From the IMG/VR virus record IMGVR_UViG_3300025303_000008, positions 1 through 23,534 of that record: 23,534 nucleotides of DNA; one strand, written 5' to 3'. Positions 7,529-13,958 of the stretch are shown piece by piece. Each line of letters starts with the position of its first letter. Within the stretch, counting starts at the first letter, position 1. The notes under the pieces are model-generated. The model was given only the letters and a program-made list of their open reading frames with translations, was not told the origin of the DNA and made no database searches. The stretch comes from a virus. The translations under genes were made by a program, and so were the position numbers.

Positions 7529-8014
7529 ATGAACCAATACGAAGTGGCTCTCCTCATTAGCGCGATGGTAGCCGCATTCCTTGCCCGGGGTCTCCCTCGG
7601 GCTTGGCTCTGGATCGCTATCGGCGCCCTGTCATTCGTCGTTTCAGCCACATGGTGGCGGCTTGGGATGCCGTATCACCCAGCTGCGACACTCGCCTGTG
7701 ATGCCATGGTTTGCCTGGCCGTTTACTCTTTGGCCCGGGAAGAATTCGAGATCTGGATCTTTAATTTGTTCCGCTTGTCCGTCCTAGTCAGCCTCCTGAA
7801 ACTTTTTGGCGTAATTCAGGAGAATTGGATATACGCAGCAGCCTTGGAGTGTGTTAACTTCGCTGCGTTACTACTGCTGGGTGGTACTGGAATCTTGGCG
7901 GGGACTGCCAATGGAGGTCATACTTTCGGCTCTTGGTTTGGCAGTCTTCGTAGGGTTGGGGTGTCTTTGCGTTCGTCTAGAAAAACGCCTCCGTGGTTCT
8001 CGGTTCCGAGATAG
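7529..8014 (+). CDS. Multi-pass membrane protein of unknown function
   Basis: A 161-aa protein with GGAGGGCG upstream of its ATG. Four hydrophobic segments are visible: about residues 4-20, 26-43, 53-70 and 80-130 (the last long enough for two helices, with a charged break at QENW). A basic, serine-rich C-terminal tail follows (GSLRRVGVSLRSSRKTPP). No domain is recognised. Being next to the lysis cassette it might be an additional holin or holin regulator, or a superinfection-exclusion protein; these are inferences. The tail overlaps nothing and the next gene begins six bases later. Confidence 0.65.
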   Translation: MNQYEVALLISAMVAAFLARGLPRAWLWIAIGALSFVVSATWWRLGMPYHPAATLACDAMVCLAVYSLAREEFEIWIFNLFRLSVLVSLLKLFGVIQENWIYAAALECVNFAALLLLGGTGILAGTANGGHTFGSWFGSLRRVGVSLRSSRKTPPWFSVPR

Positions 8015-8019
8015 CCGAG

Positions 8020-8295
8020 ATGGAAGATAACCTCATTGCAAAGATCGTCGGCGTCCTTTCGGGCGCTTTCTTGTCTCTCTCGTACGACCCACCGCGCTCT
8101 AGGGCTGGATTCTTGCGGCGGGGCGCTTCCAGCATTCTGTTCGGCTGGGTCTTCGGCGAGCCCACCCTTATCTTTCTAGATTGGAAGACTGATTACAACA
8201 GCACGGTGGCAGCCTTCTGCCTGGCGTCTATGGCCTCATGGTCGGCGATCGGCGTGCTTAAAAGAGTGGTCGAGGCGTATAAGAGAGAAGGCTAA
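8020..8295 (+). CDS. Small membrane protein of unknown function
   Basis: 91 aa. The ATG at 8020 is chosen over an in-frame GTG at 7993 that would overlap the preceding gene, although no strong ribosome site is visible for either. Hydrophobic segments lie at about residues 5-21 (IAKIVGVLSGAFLSLSY) and 60-78 (TVAAFCLASMASWSAIGVL), with an arginine-rich loop (PRSRAGFLRRG) and a weaker segment between. It resembles the small two- to three-helix membrane proteins common near rhizobial prophage lysis genes. Its stop overlaps the stop of the leftward HNH gene by four bases, marking the end of the rightward late block. Confidence 0.6.
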   Translation: MEDNLIAKIVGVLSGAFLSLSYDPPRSRAGFLRRGASSILFGWVFGEPTLIFLDWKTDYNSTVAAFCLASMASWSAIGVLKRVVEAYKREG

Positions 8296-8897
8296 CGATC
8301 AATCCAAGACCACGATCTGCCCACCTGAATCGAAGAGATATGCGCCTGTTTTACCCCATATCTTTGTGCGGTATCTTCTTGCCTCTCCTTTCCTTTCAAG
8401 GCGATGATTTCTCTCACCTCTTTTTCCGTTAGTTTCGCATTTACGTGTCGTTCCCCTCGCATGTCTGTGCCATGAACAATTCGGTCAGCTTGGTTTTCGG
8501 CAGAAGTTTTCCAAGAGAGGTGCCTTTTCGTTACGCACCCAAGATGCCCATTGCCGCAGGAGTGAGCCGCCTCGTGCTCAGGGGTTGGCGGTGGGCCATT
8601 CTCCTCCTCGCAAGCCATTCTGTGCACTGACTCTAATTTAGAACCGATCATTATCCTTCCATAGCCGGCGCCCGTAGCGTAGGGCCATTTAAGACATTCA
8701 TCGCCATCATATTTCAAGACAACTTCCTTGTAGAATCTCATAGGCTCGCCTTTTGATGGCCTTAAGACCGCGTCAACGGAGCCGTATTTACTCAAACGTG
8801 TCTTGTGCTTTTGGCAATGGATGGTGCTTCCGCTCTTAGTCCAGTGAGCGTTGCCATTGCAGCCTGGAACGGCGCATGCCCTGAATTTATCGGCCAT
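8292..8897 (-). CDS. HNH endonuclease with zinc-ribbon-like N-terminus and C-terminal helix-turn-helix
   Basis: 201 aa, with AAGGAGG before the ATG. Residues 8-31 (C8, C13, C28, H31) could bind a metal. The HNH core runs from VHRMACEE (91-98) through AHSCGNGHLGCVTKRHLSWKT (111-131) to the conserved asparagine of SAENQADR. The C-terminal region (155-201, KLTEKEVREIIAL ... YGVKQAHISSIQVGRSW) looks like a DNA-binding helix-turn-helix as in free-standing homing endonucleases. It shares the core and C-terminal layout with the gene at 9168-9626. Such genes usually move themselves or neighbouring DNA between phages. It is the last gene of the leftward block, beyond the attachment site, and may have its own control through the hairpins over its start. 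Confidence 0.85.
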   Translation of the reverse strand: MADKFRACAVPGCNGNAHWTKSGSTIHCQKHKTRLSKYGSVDAVLRPSKGEPMRFYKEVVLKYDGDECLKWPYATGAGYGRIMIGSKLESVHRMACEEENGPPPTPEHEAAHSCGNGHLGCVTKRHLSWKTSAENQADRIVHGTDMRGERHVNAKLTEKEVREIIALKGKERQEDTAQRYGVKQAHISSIQVGRSWSWIDR

Positions 8898-8935
8898 TGA
8901 ACCTCCTTGCCTTCAGGTTCAATGAACCTGTTGAG
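8890..8935 (-). promoter_or_regulatory. Two mutually exclusive hairpins over the HNH gene start
   Basis: On the leftward transcript, CAGGTTC (from 8930) can pair with GAACCTG around a three-base loop. Alternatively ATTGAACCT (8923-8915) pairs perfectly over nine bases with AGGTTCAAT (8904-8896), with a ten-base loop. The second helix covers part of the AGGAGG ribosome site and the first two bases of the ATG (8897-8895). The two helices share the same ATTGAACCT strand, so only one can form. This is the layout of a translational on/off switch. The pairing is seen directly; regulation is inference. Confidence 0.45.
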
Positions 8936-8940
8936 AAATA

Positions 8941-8965
8941 CGTAAACGCGGCCACTAGGACCGCG
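8941..8965 (-). terminator. Weak possible terminator downstream of the attachment site
   Basis: On the leftward strand CGCGG (8965-8961) and CCGCG (8951-8947) can form a five-pair stem with inner TCC/GG pairing possible, followed by TTTACGTATTT. The stem is short and the T-run broken, so termination is doubtful. If real it would separate the HNH gene from transcripts of the integrase operon. Confidence 0.25.
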
Positions 8966-8993
8966 CAACGTCTTGATAAACAAGGAAGAAGGA

Positions 8994-9038
8994 TGGTGGG
9001 CGTGACAAGGATCGAACTTGTGACCCCTACGATGTCAA
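8994..9038 (-). other. attP: attP core: 3' part of a tRNA-Val(GAC) gene
   Basis: Read leftward, this 45-nt segment starts with a valine anticodon loop (TTGACAT, anticodon GAC; 9038-9032). It continues through the 3' anticodon strand CGTAG, a five-base variable loop and a perfect T-arm (ACAAG / CTTGT around TTCGATC), to the acceptor strand CACGCCC, discriminator A and CCA. The 5' half is absent: no D-arm and no matching acceptor or anticodon 5' strand follows beyond 9038. Tyrosine integrases often use such tRNA 3' fragments as the attP core, restoring the host tRNA on insertion. The integrase gene is about 650 bases away. Phage genes on both sides indicate attP rather than attL/attR. Confidence 0.82.
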
Positions 9039-9167
9039 CATTCTTCTCCCAGGTGAAACCACTGTATATCCGGGAAAGGAGCACTACACAATTCGCTGTT
9101 TCAGGCATCGGAATCATGTTTCGTTCTTATTCACAGGTTCGGCCGTGCCATGGAGCACTTCGCATTT

Positions 9168-9626
9168 CTACATCACGTCCTGATACGAGTGCCTAAGTAT
9201 TATCTTTCTGACAGAACCGTGCGTGATCGGGAAGTCCCGTGAGATAGAAGAAAGACTTTCTCCTTCACTGCCCCTCCTGCGTATTTCGCGTACGTCACCA
9301 TCGCTCAGCTTCCTTGCAGGACCCCTGCTATACGTGCCGTGCATGCGCTTGTCCTGCTCGTTCTCGCTTGGGGTCTTCCATGAGAGGTGGCGTTTGTTCA
9401 CGCACGCCCTAACGCCGCACTGATGCGAGGCGTGGTGTTTACTTGTTGGGGGCTTTCCATGCCTCATCTCGCAGATGCGCCTATGCGGCTTGTAAAAACC
9501 AACTGCATCCTGCGCTTGTGGGTATCCTCTCCGGTCAAGAGAGAAGGGCCATATAACGCATTCATCGGTTTCTTGTGAGAATGCTTCTGCAACGAATTTT
9601 GTAGTTGCGCCTCTAAGTACGCTCAT
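9168..9626 (-). CDS. HNH endonuclease (paralogue of the 8292-8897 gene)
   Basis: 152 aa. The ATG at 9626 is preferred, with GGAGAGG about eleven bases upstream; a TTG at 9668 would extend it by 14 residues. The core contains ECVIWPF (22-28), PHRR (47-50), SHQCGVRACVNKRHLSWKT (67-85) and SENEQDKRMHGT with the family asparagine. The C-terminus (106-148, KLSDGDVREIRRRG ... ITHGSVRKIILRHSY) is helix-turn-helix-like. The core KRHLSWKT and flanks match the other HNH gene, but this copy lacks the N-terminal metal-binding segment. It sits between the integrase and its attachment core, an unusual place because int normally abuts attP. It is probably a mobile free-standing endonuclease. Confidence 0.83.
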   Translation of the reverse strand: MSVLRGATTKFVAEAFSQETDECVIWPFSLDRRGYPQAQDAVGFYKPHRRICEMRHGKPPTSKHHASHQCGVRACVNKRHLSWKTPSENEQDKRMHGTYSRGPARKLSDGDVREIRRRGSEGESLSSISRDFPITHGSVRKIILRHSYQDVM

Positions 9627-9689
9627 TCGGTTTCTCGCCTCTCCGTTATGGCGCTCAGACTGTACCAAATGAACTACGTAAAGGGAATC

Positions 9690-10673
9690 CTAGAACGTCA
9701 GTGACGACGCGAGATTTCGCAGGTAATTCGGGCTGAACCGCGCATAGACCTTTTCGGTGATTTTCGTATTGCTGTGCCCGAGAAATTGGGCAATCTCTGA
9801 CATGCTGTGGCCGTCCTCGGCCATCCATACCGCCGCCGAGTGCCTGAGCACATGTGGCGAGACTTCCGGCAGCCCTGCTGCCTTCCCTGCGGCCTTCAGA
9901 CCCTTCTTAATCGACTTCACGCGATTGCCAGCCCATTCGATGACGAATGGCGACATGGCACCCTTCTTCGCGTCCAGCAGATCCTTCCGTAGCTGATCAT
10001 TCATCGGCACGGCGGCGCGTCCCTTCCTCCTGACGCGATCGAACGGATTCCGCAGGTTGATAATCCCCCTTTCGAAATCTACCCTATCCCATGTCAGCTC
10101 AAGAGCCGCGGTGCTCCGGGCCCCTGTGGCGATCAAAAGACGTATCGCCAGTGAGATATGAGGGACGTTCGCGCATGAACGCAGCCTGGCAGCCTCTTTC
10201 CTCGTAAGGTGATATTCCTTCGGGTCTGGCTTTGGCGGGCGCTCGATATGGGGCGCCTTGGTGATAAGGCCGTTATTCTCAGACCATTTCAGCACCATGC
10301 GAAGGTGGCCTAGCTCTGTGTGGATGGTCCCATCCTTAATGCCGGCGCTTCTGCGCTCTTCTGTATGGGCGCGGCAATCAGCTATCGAGACGGCAGAGCC
10401 TTCCAATCGCCCAAACCTTGGCTCAAGAGCCTTCCATGTGTGCTTCATGGTGCCGATGACAGCCAATCCCGTCTTATCGAGAACGTAGCTATCCCATAGG
10501 GCCTTAACGGTCGTTCCTACTGGACGCGTGAGTTCCGCGTATCTAGCCGGGGCGCGGCGGGACGCCTCCTGAGCGTCCGAGGTGCCAAGTCGATAACGTC
10601 TGCGGACTCCATCTTTGTCGTCCCAGGTGATACAGAACTCTCCTCGGAGTCTGGTAATCCGCCATTCTGGCAT
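9690..10673 (-). CDS. int: Tyrosine recombinase, phage integrase
   Basis: A 327-aa site-specific recombinase that would join attP to a host tRNA-Val gene. The ATG at 10673 is chosen for its GGAGAG site; the longer open frame only reads through the excisionase gene. Residues 1-45 are a basic arm-type domain (WRITRLRGEFCITW ... RRRYRLGT). Residues 50-140 form a SAM-like core-binding domain. The catalytic set is R186 (TGARSTAALELTW), H274-x-x-R277 (SPHVLRH), H300 (FLGH) and Y310 (KVYARF), with a candidate lysine at about 218. All key residues are present. It is the distal part of the leftward early operon, as int is in lambda, with the attachment core lying beyond an inserted HNH gene. Confidence 0.93.
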   Translation of the reverse strand: MPEWRITRLRGEFCITWDDKDGVRRRYRLGTSDAQEASRRAPARYAELTRPVGTTVKALWDSYVLDKTGLAVIGTMKHTWKALEPRFGRLEGSAVSIADCRAHTEERRSAGIKDGTIHTELGHLRMVLKWSENNGLITKAPHIERPPKPDPKEYHLTRKEAARLRSCANVPHISLAIRLLIATGARSTAALELTWDRVDFERGIINLRNPFDRVRRKGRAAVPMNDQLRKDLLDAKKGAMSPFVIEWAGNRVKSIKKGLKAAGKAAGLPEVSPHVLRHSAAVWMAEDGHSMSEIAQFLGHSNTKITEKVYARFSPNYLRNLASSLTF

Positions 10674-10828
10674 TCGAAACTCTCCACGTCTTCTTTTCGG
10701 ATTCTCAGCAGCTTGCCGCCAAGGCGGAACGAAGGCAATTCGCCCGATGATATCAGGTTGCGGACATGTCGTTCCGAACATTCCCAACGTTCCGCCAGTT
10801 TCGACGGTGTGAAAACAGATGTCGTCAT
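10517..10828 (-). CDS. Excisionase-like helix-turn-helix protein
   Basis: A 103-aa protein whose first 50 residues form a winged-helix/MerR-like DNA-binding domain: FTPSKLAERWECSERHVRNLISSGELPSFRLGGKLLRIRKEDVESF. This pattern is typical of the HTH_17/excisionase family, which directs integrase toward excision. The C-terminal half is serine/arginine-rich and is encoded entirely within the first 157 bases of int in another frame, so it may be an unselected tail. The start overlaps the preceding gene by ATGA. Position immediately before int supports an Xis role. It could alternatively regulate int transcription. Confidence 0.75.
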   Translation of the reverse strand: MTTSVFTPSKLAERWECSERHVRNLISSGELPSFRLGGKLLRIRKEDVESFECQNGGLPDSEESSVSPGTTKMESADVIDLAPRTLRRRPAAPRLDTRNSRVQ

Positions 10829-11082
10829 GCCTCAGACACCTCCATGACCTCAAAGGCTTTGCGGATGGCCCATTCGCGTTCGACTTGCGGTCGCATCAGC
10901 ATCCACTGCGGGCTATAAAGCGCGATCGCCGGTATCATTCCGCTTCCAAAATGATTGTCTTTCGATTTCTCAGACGCAGTCATGGTGTCACCATATCCAT
11001 GGCCAACAGTCATATCCGGGTCCGCGCCAATTGCGGCGCAGTACGCACGTGCTATGGCTTCGATCTGTTCATTCGTCAGCAT
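10825..11082 (-). CDS. Unknown small early protein
   Basis: 85 aa from the ATG at 11082, where AAGGAG has ideal spacing; an ATG two codons upstream sits directly against that site. It starts MLTNEQIEAIARAYCAAIGADP, an amphipathic helix, and has a mixed body ending ERE-W-AIRKAFEVMEVSEA. Small proteins beginning with 'eqIeaiAra.c...g.dpd' are common in rhizobial phage early operons and have no known function. Its stop overlaps the excisionase start (ATGA), so the two are probably co-translated. Confidence 0.65.
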   Translation of the reverse strand: MLTNEQIEAIARAYCAAIGADPDMTVGHGYGDTMTASEKSKDNHFGSGMIPAIALYSPQWMLMRPQVEREWAIRKAFEVMEVSEA

Positions 11083-11143
11083 TTTCATCTCCTTGCTTTG
11101 TTGTGCATTCCGACGCTAACCCGCTGTGGGATGAGGGGTGAGG

Positions 11144-11383
11144 TCATGGCACTCTCCTGACGCGGCGCCATTCCGCCAGAGCGCCTTCAATGTCGTAGCC
11201 AAACCGCTCGTACATATCCTGAATGTCAGCGTCCCAAGGGACACAAGCCTTGATTCCGTGGTGAATACCGTACCTCTGCCCGCAGTCGGGGCAGCCGATA
11301 TGCTCGGCCGCGCCGAACCGATTGATAACGTCAAGGCGCTTGTGCCAGCCAAGGCGGCAACGGATTTTGGTGATCAGCTTCAT
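11144..11383 (-). CDS. Small CxxC protein, unknown
   Basis: 79 aa. The ATG at 11383 has AGGAGG upstream and overlaps the previous stop by ATGA. The first part, MKLITKIRCRLGWHKRLDVI, is followed by IGCPDCGQRYGIHHG with a C-x-x-C pair (C30, C33) and nearby histidines, resembling a single zinc-knuckle half-site. The C-terminus is helical and arginine-rich (YDIEGALAEWRRVRRVP). This recalls short zinc-ribbon-like phage proteins but no exact family can be named. Possible roles are nucleic-acid binding or host-protein interaction; both are guesses. Confidence 0.65.
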   Translation of the reverse strand: MKLITKIRCRLGWHKRLDVINRFGAAEHIGCPDCGQRYGIHHGIKACVPWDADIQDMYERFGYDIEGALAEWRRVRRVP

Positions 11384-11640
11384 TCCCCCGCCTCCTTTCT
11401 TCCCTGCCGGAGGGCGTTGGTGGTGACAAACTGACGTGCCGGCGCGTGCTGGATGAAGCCGTGTTCGTCTAGAAATACGCACAGGAGCGTTTCGCCAGAT
11501 TGGTTGTATCCGAATGCGTCTCTGTGCTTGCCGAAGATGAAGGCGACGACGATACATTCGGTTTCGTAGTGCGACGGTTCGGAGAAGCCAGACGGCTTTC
11601 TCCACGTGCACTTCATGGGGAGCGTTCCGTGTTCAGCCAT
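11380..11640 (-). CDS. Unknown early protein
   Basis: 86 aa. The ATG lies after GGAGCAGAGCA, and the frame overlaps the upstream gene end by eight bases. The sequence is beta-rich in the middle (ETECIVVAFIFGKHRDAFGYNQSGETLLCVFLDEHGFIQHAPARQFVTT) with a polar N-terminus containing TLPMKCTWRKPSG. No signal peptide, membrane segment or recognised domain is present. The compact operon position and natural-looking composition support coding. Confidence 0.62.
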   Translation of the reverse strand: MAEHGTLPMKCTWRKPSGFSEPSHYETECIVVAFIFGKHRDAFGYNQSGETLLCVFLDEHGFIQHAPARQFVTTNALRQGRKEAGE

Positions 11641-12106
11641 TGCTCTGCTCCTGTCGCGTTTCAGAATGAGTCTGGGCCTTGGCTCCCCAAGTACGATCGA
11701 TGAATGAGATCAGCGCGTGGGCGTCTTCCATCGACCAAGTTTCACCGAAGGCCGCGTAGCAGACGCGATCTTTGTGCTTGGCTTCGGTCCACGGCATGTT
11801 CGACTGATCCCAGCCGGCCCATTTCGATAGGCCCTCAGGCTGGCGGCGTGCTTCGGCCAGCTCGCGCTCAAGCTTCTCGATGCGGTCGGCGGCTTCACCC
11901 ATGATGCGCATGTCAGCCCCGGTGCATTTATCCGGCCCCTCCTGTGCGTCATCCCCCTGCGCGGCGAGGGCGGCGAGCCAAATACTTTGACCGCATATAC
12001 AGCGGAACACGAATTCGTCATGGAGAAGCGCGCCTATTGGATTGCGAAATTCAAGCGCGGCGTGAATGAGGATTTTACGGGCGGTCCATCTCCTCATCCT
12101 CCTCAT
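11633..12106 (-). CDS. Unknown early protein with central coiled-coil
   Basis: 157 aa from the ATG at 12106, with GGAGAC upstream and an ATGA overlap with the preceding stop. A second in-frame ATG three codons later follows GAGGAGG and could be used. The basic N-terminus (MRRMRRWTARKILIHAALEF) is followed by a CICGQ segment, then a heptad-like coiled coil (about residues 67-90, GEAADRIEKLERELAEARRQ). The tryptophan-rich C-terminal part contains TEAKHKDRVCYAAFGETWSMEDAHALISFIDRTW. The coiled coil plus basic head suggests an oligomeric nucleic-acid or membrane-proximal protein. No family is recognised. Confidence 0.6.
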   Translation of the reverse strand: MRRMRRWTARKILIHAALEFRNPIGALLHDEFVFRCICGQSIWLAALAAQGDDAQEGPDKCTGADMRIMGEAADRIEKLERELAEARRQPEGLSKWAGWDQSNMPWTEAKHKDRVCYAAFGETWSMEDAHALISFIDRTWGAKAQTHSETRQEQSNG

Positions 12107-12918
12107 CTTTTTGTCTCCACAGAAATGCGGGCCATAGGATCTAGAAGAGCGCATAGAGCGTTCCAAGTGTCAGCCGCATCTTGTTGAACGGAAATCTCAA
12201 TTCCTTCGTGATGGCCTACAGCAGACCATGCCCGGCCGATATGATCCCGCATCGTGGCCCACTCTCCATCCGCCTCTGTCTTGGTGGTCGATAGGGCGTG
12301 GGAAGCTGCCTGCGACTCTGCAAGCTCATCTGCTGGGATGAGGGCAGACATGATGCGATAACCGTAGTCGTTCTGCGCTGATGCTTTGGCGGCTTCAAGA
12401 GAAGACCACGTCTTGCTGATGCCGAGATCCGTTCGCCAATACTCCATATCGCGCGTATCGAGGATGATGATATATTCGCCGAAAGCGTGTTTTGCTTTCC
12501 ATCGCGGCGCGCTTCGATCTCTATCGTGATAATCTACCCATTCCAATTCCCCCACGCCCACCGGTGCGACAATGGAGGGGGAGGCGAGCGCCGCTCTTGC
12601 CGCTTGAATGTCAGAGTGGCGGATGGAATAAGCCCCCGCGTTTCCATGCGGTTTTGCTGGTATTTCCAAGCGTGCCAACGGCTCAAGAGCTTGGCGGAGT
12701 TGTTCTGTATAGGCTCGATTGTCGTGGGTTTGTGATGCGAGCCGAGCGAACTTGCGCATCCGTTCACACCAGATGGCATAGTCCTTCGGCGTCATGTACT
12801 TGCGATTGTCCCAGTCGCATTCGCGGGCAAGCGCTTCGACTTGATCGTCTGTTCCGATAGGCCTCGACGCCAACGCCTCCACGGCGGCGACTTTCATTTC
12901 GTCGGTGATGTCGGTCAT
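12103..12918 (-). CDS. Unknown 271-aa early protein (Ea22-like layout)
   Basis: Starts at an ATG after AAGGATCGCTGAC and overlaps both neighbours by four bases. The N-terminus (MTDITDEMKVAAVEALASRP) and a middle listing helical segments (EQLRQALEPLARLEI, SDIQAARAALA) are typical of rapidly varying early phage proteins. A central domain contains GVGELEWVDYHDRDRSAPRWKAKHAFGEYIIILDTRDMEYWRTDLG and SLEAAKASAQNDYGYRI, a beta-strand/helix module seen at the ends of many rhizobial phage proteins. A third helical part follows. No catalytic motif is visible. It may be a mosaic of modules; function unknown. Confidence 0.65.
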   Translation of the reverse strand: MTDITDEMKVAAVEALASRPIGTDDQVEALARECDWDNRKYMTPKDYAIWCERMRKFARLASQTHDNRAYTEQLRQALEPLARLEIPAKPHGNAGAYSIRHSDIQAARAALASPSIVAPVGVGELEWVDYHDRDRSAPRWKAKHAFGEYIIILDTRDMEYWRTDLGISKTWSSLEAAKASAQNDYGYRIMSALIPADELAESQAASHALSTTKTEADGEWATMRDHIGRAWSAVGHHEGIEISVQQDAADTWNALCALLDPMARISVETKR

Positions 12919-13334
12919 GTCAGCGATCCTTCGGCCTTGGAGAACGTGCGAACGGTCACGACCTTTTCCTCTTCGGTGCAGGTCAGATCGTAGGCGCTAT
13001 CCATCCACTCGATTGCTTCAGGCTCGCCGTGCTTTCCGCCTCCGTACCAATAGGTCCAGCCGACCCAAGAACCGTCAGGGAGCTTTGCCGCGACGGCTTT
13101 GGATTCGTAGTGCCGAGACCAGTCGCACTTGAGACCGGTTTCGAATTCACCTTCGCGGACTTCGCTTTGTGCGTCCCAATGCTCGTCTGCATCGACAAGG
13201 CCTTGATACGCGTCGTCGATCTCTTCACCGGTCAAATCGGCCAACGGCGCAACCTCGCCGTCGTTGAACCTGGCATGGACGCCAAGAACGAGATACTTCA
13301 CCTTCTGCTCTGCGGTATGTTTCGTCTCGCTCAC
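12915..13334 (-). CDS. Unknown acidic early protein
   Basis: 139 aa from the GTG at 13334, supported by TAGGAG about seven bases upstream; a longer frame to 13382 has no ribosome site and an atypical leader. It is strongly acidic overall, with EEIDDAYQGLVDADEHWDAQSEVREGEFE in the middle and an aromatic strand segment SWVGWTYWYGGGKHGEPEAIEWMDSAYDL. No signal peptide or membrane helix. The fold could be a small alpha/beta protein. Acidic phage early proteins sometimes mimic DNA, but nothing here proves that. The stop overlaps the next start by ATGA. Confidence 0.6.
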   Translation of the reverse strand: MSETKHTAEQKVKYLVLGVHARFNDGEVAPLADLTGEEIDDAYQGLVDADEHWDAQSEVREGEFETGLKCDWSRHYESKAVAAKLPDGSWVGWTYWYGGGKHGEPEAIEWMDSAYDLTCTEEEKVVTVRTFSKAEGSLT

Positions 13335-13362
13335 TGTACTGCTCCTATGGGAATGAAGGGGG

Positions 13363-13767
13363 TCAACGGCCCTTGCGTGCATCGATGCGCGCCTGATTGA
13401 TCACTGCGGTTGCAAAATGAACGGCGTCGTCGCCCATGTCCGAAAAGAGGCCGTGAATGGTCAGGGCCAGGACGTGAGGATTGATGCCAGCCGCTTTCCA
13501 GAACTGCTCTTCGTTGCCCGAGTGCTGGCGGCTGTGTTCATCTGCGTGGAGCGGCAAAGCCCAACGATCCGGCGCCTTGCTGCCTTTTCCCCGGCCGTAA
13601 TGTCCGTATCGAGGCGCGGCATAAGACAGGTGCGCAGCCTGGACCGGTGACTTCCCGGAAACGACGCAAGGAAGCTCATGGATGAAGGACAGATAGTCCT
13701 TGTTCTTGGTCGGCTTCCTGTTCGGGAAGGTGTATGACTGCTGCGGCGCGACACGAAAACCACCCAT
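13363..13767 (-). CDS. DUF968/HNH-like phage nuclease
   Basis: 134 aa. The ATG at 13767 overlaps the upstream stop as TGATG. Key features are CVVSGKSPVQAAHLSY (34-49), a glycine/lysine stretch with KAPDRWALPLHADEHSRQH (64-82) and NEEQFWKAAGINP (85-97). Conserved H46, H74, H78 and H82 plus the FW and following helix match the HNH-type metal site of the DUF968 and Ref-like phage proteins, which act in DNA recombination. Placement in one operon with NinB, SSB and ERF agrees with a recombination or Holliday-structure-processing job. Enzyme activity is inferred from the motif pattern. Confidence 0.72.
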   Translation of the reverse strand: MGGFRVAPQQSYTFPNRKPTKNKDYLSFIHELPCVVSGKSPVQAAHLSYAAPRYGHYGRGKGSKAPDRWALPLHADEHSRQHSGNEEQFWKAAGINPHVLALTIHGLFSDMGDDAVHFATAVINQARIDARKGR

Positions 13768-13958
13768 CACGCACGCCCCGTCCAACGGCGGATATGCTTC
13801 ACAACGGCCAGCGGATGCGGCAACTGAGGCTCGGAAGGCTTGCGAAGTTCTTCCTTCCGCTCGGCGCGTTTCACCTGCCACAGGGCATTCCCGATCCGCG
13901 TATTCGGGTGGCGCTCGCAGATTGTTTCGAGCAACTTGATCTTCTGGGAATCGTTCAT
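13767..13958 (-). CDS. Small helical early protein, unknown
   Basis: 63 aa with GAGAGGTGCAGC upstream of the ATG. Both ends overlap neighbouring genes (ATGA with the NinB-like stop, TGATG with the next start). The first 25 residues, MNDSQKIKLLETICERHPNTRIGNA, look like a small helix-turn-helix-like pair, followed by a basic helix (LWQVKRAERKEELRKPS) and a basic tail (VVKHIRRWTGRA). It is basic and might bind DNA or a recombination partner. No family is recognised. Confidence 0.62.
   Translation of the reverse strand: MNDSQKIKLLETICERHPNTRIGNALWQVKRAERKEELRKPSEPQLPHPLAVVKHIRRWTGRA

Noticed and set aside
8020-8295. Splitting of one larger membrane gene by frameshift at about 8015
   Set aside because: The 161-aa and 91-aa proteins each look complete, with their own hydrophobic architecture, so a broken single gene is less likely than two genes.
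8994-9080. A complete tRNA gene on the minus strand
   Set aside because: Only the anticodon-loop-to-CCA part fits. The sequence beyond 9038 has no D-arm, and no strand complementary to CACGCCC or CGTAG at the right places, so it is a fragment (attP).
10673-10853. N-terminal extension of the integrase to 10853
   Set aside because: The extra 60 residues are read in the wrong frame across the excisionase gene; a better start with GGAGAG exists at 10673.
12487-12860. Plus-strand frames of 82-122 aa within the leftward operon
   Set aside because: They are opposite the 271-aa gene, have no ribosome sites and show cysteine/arginine-rich shadow composition.
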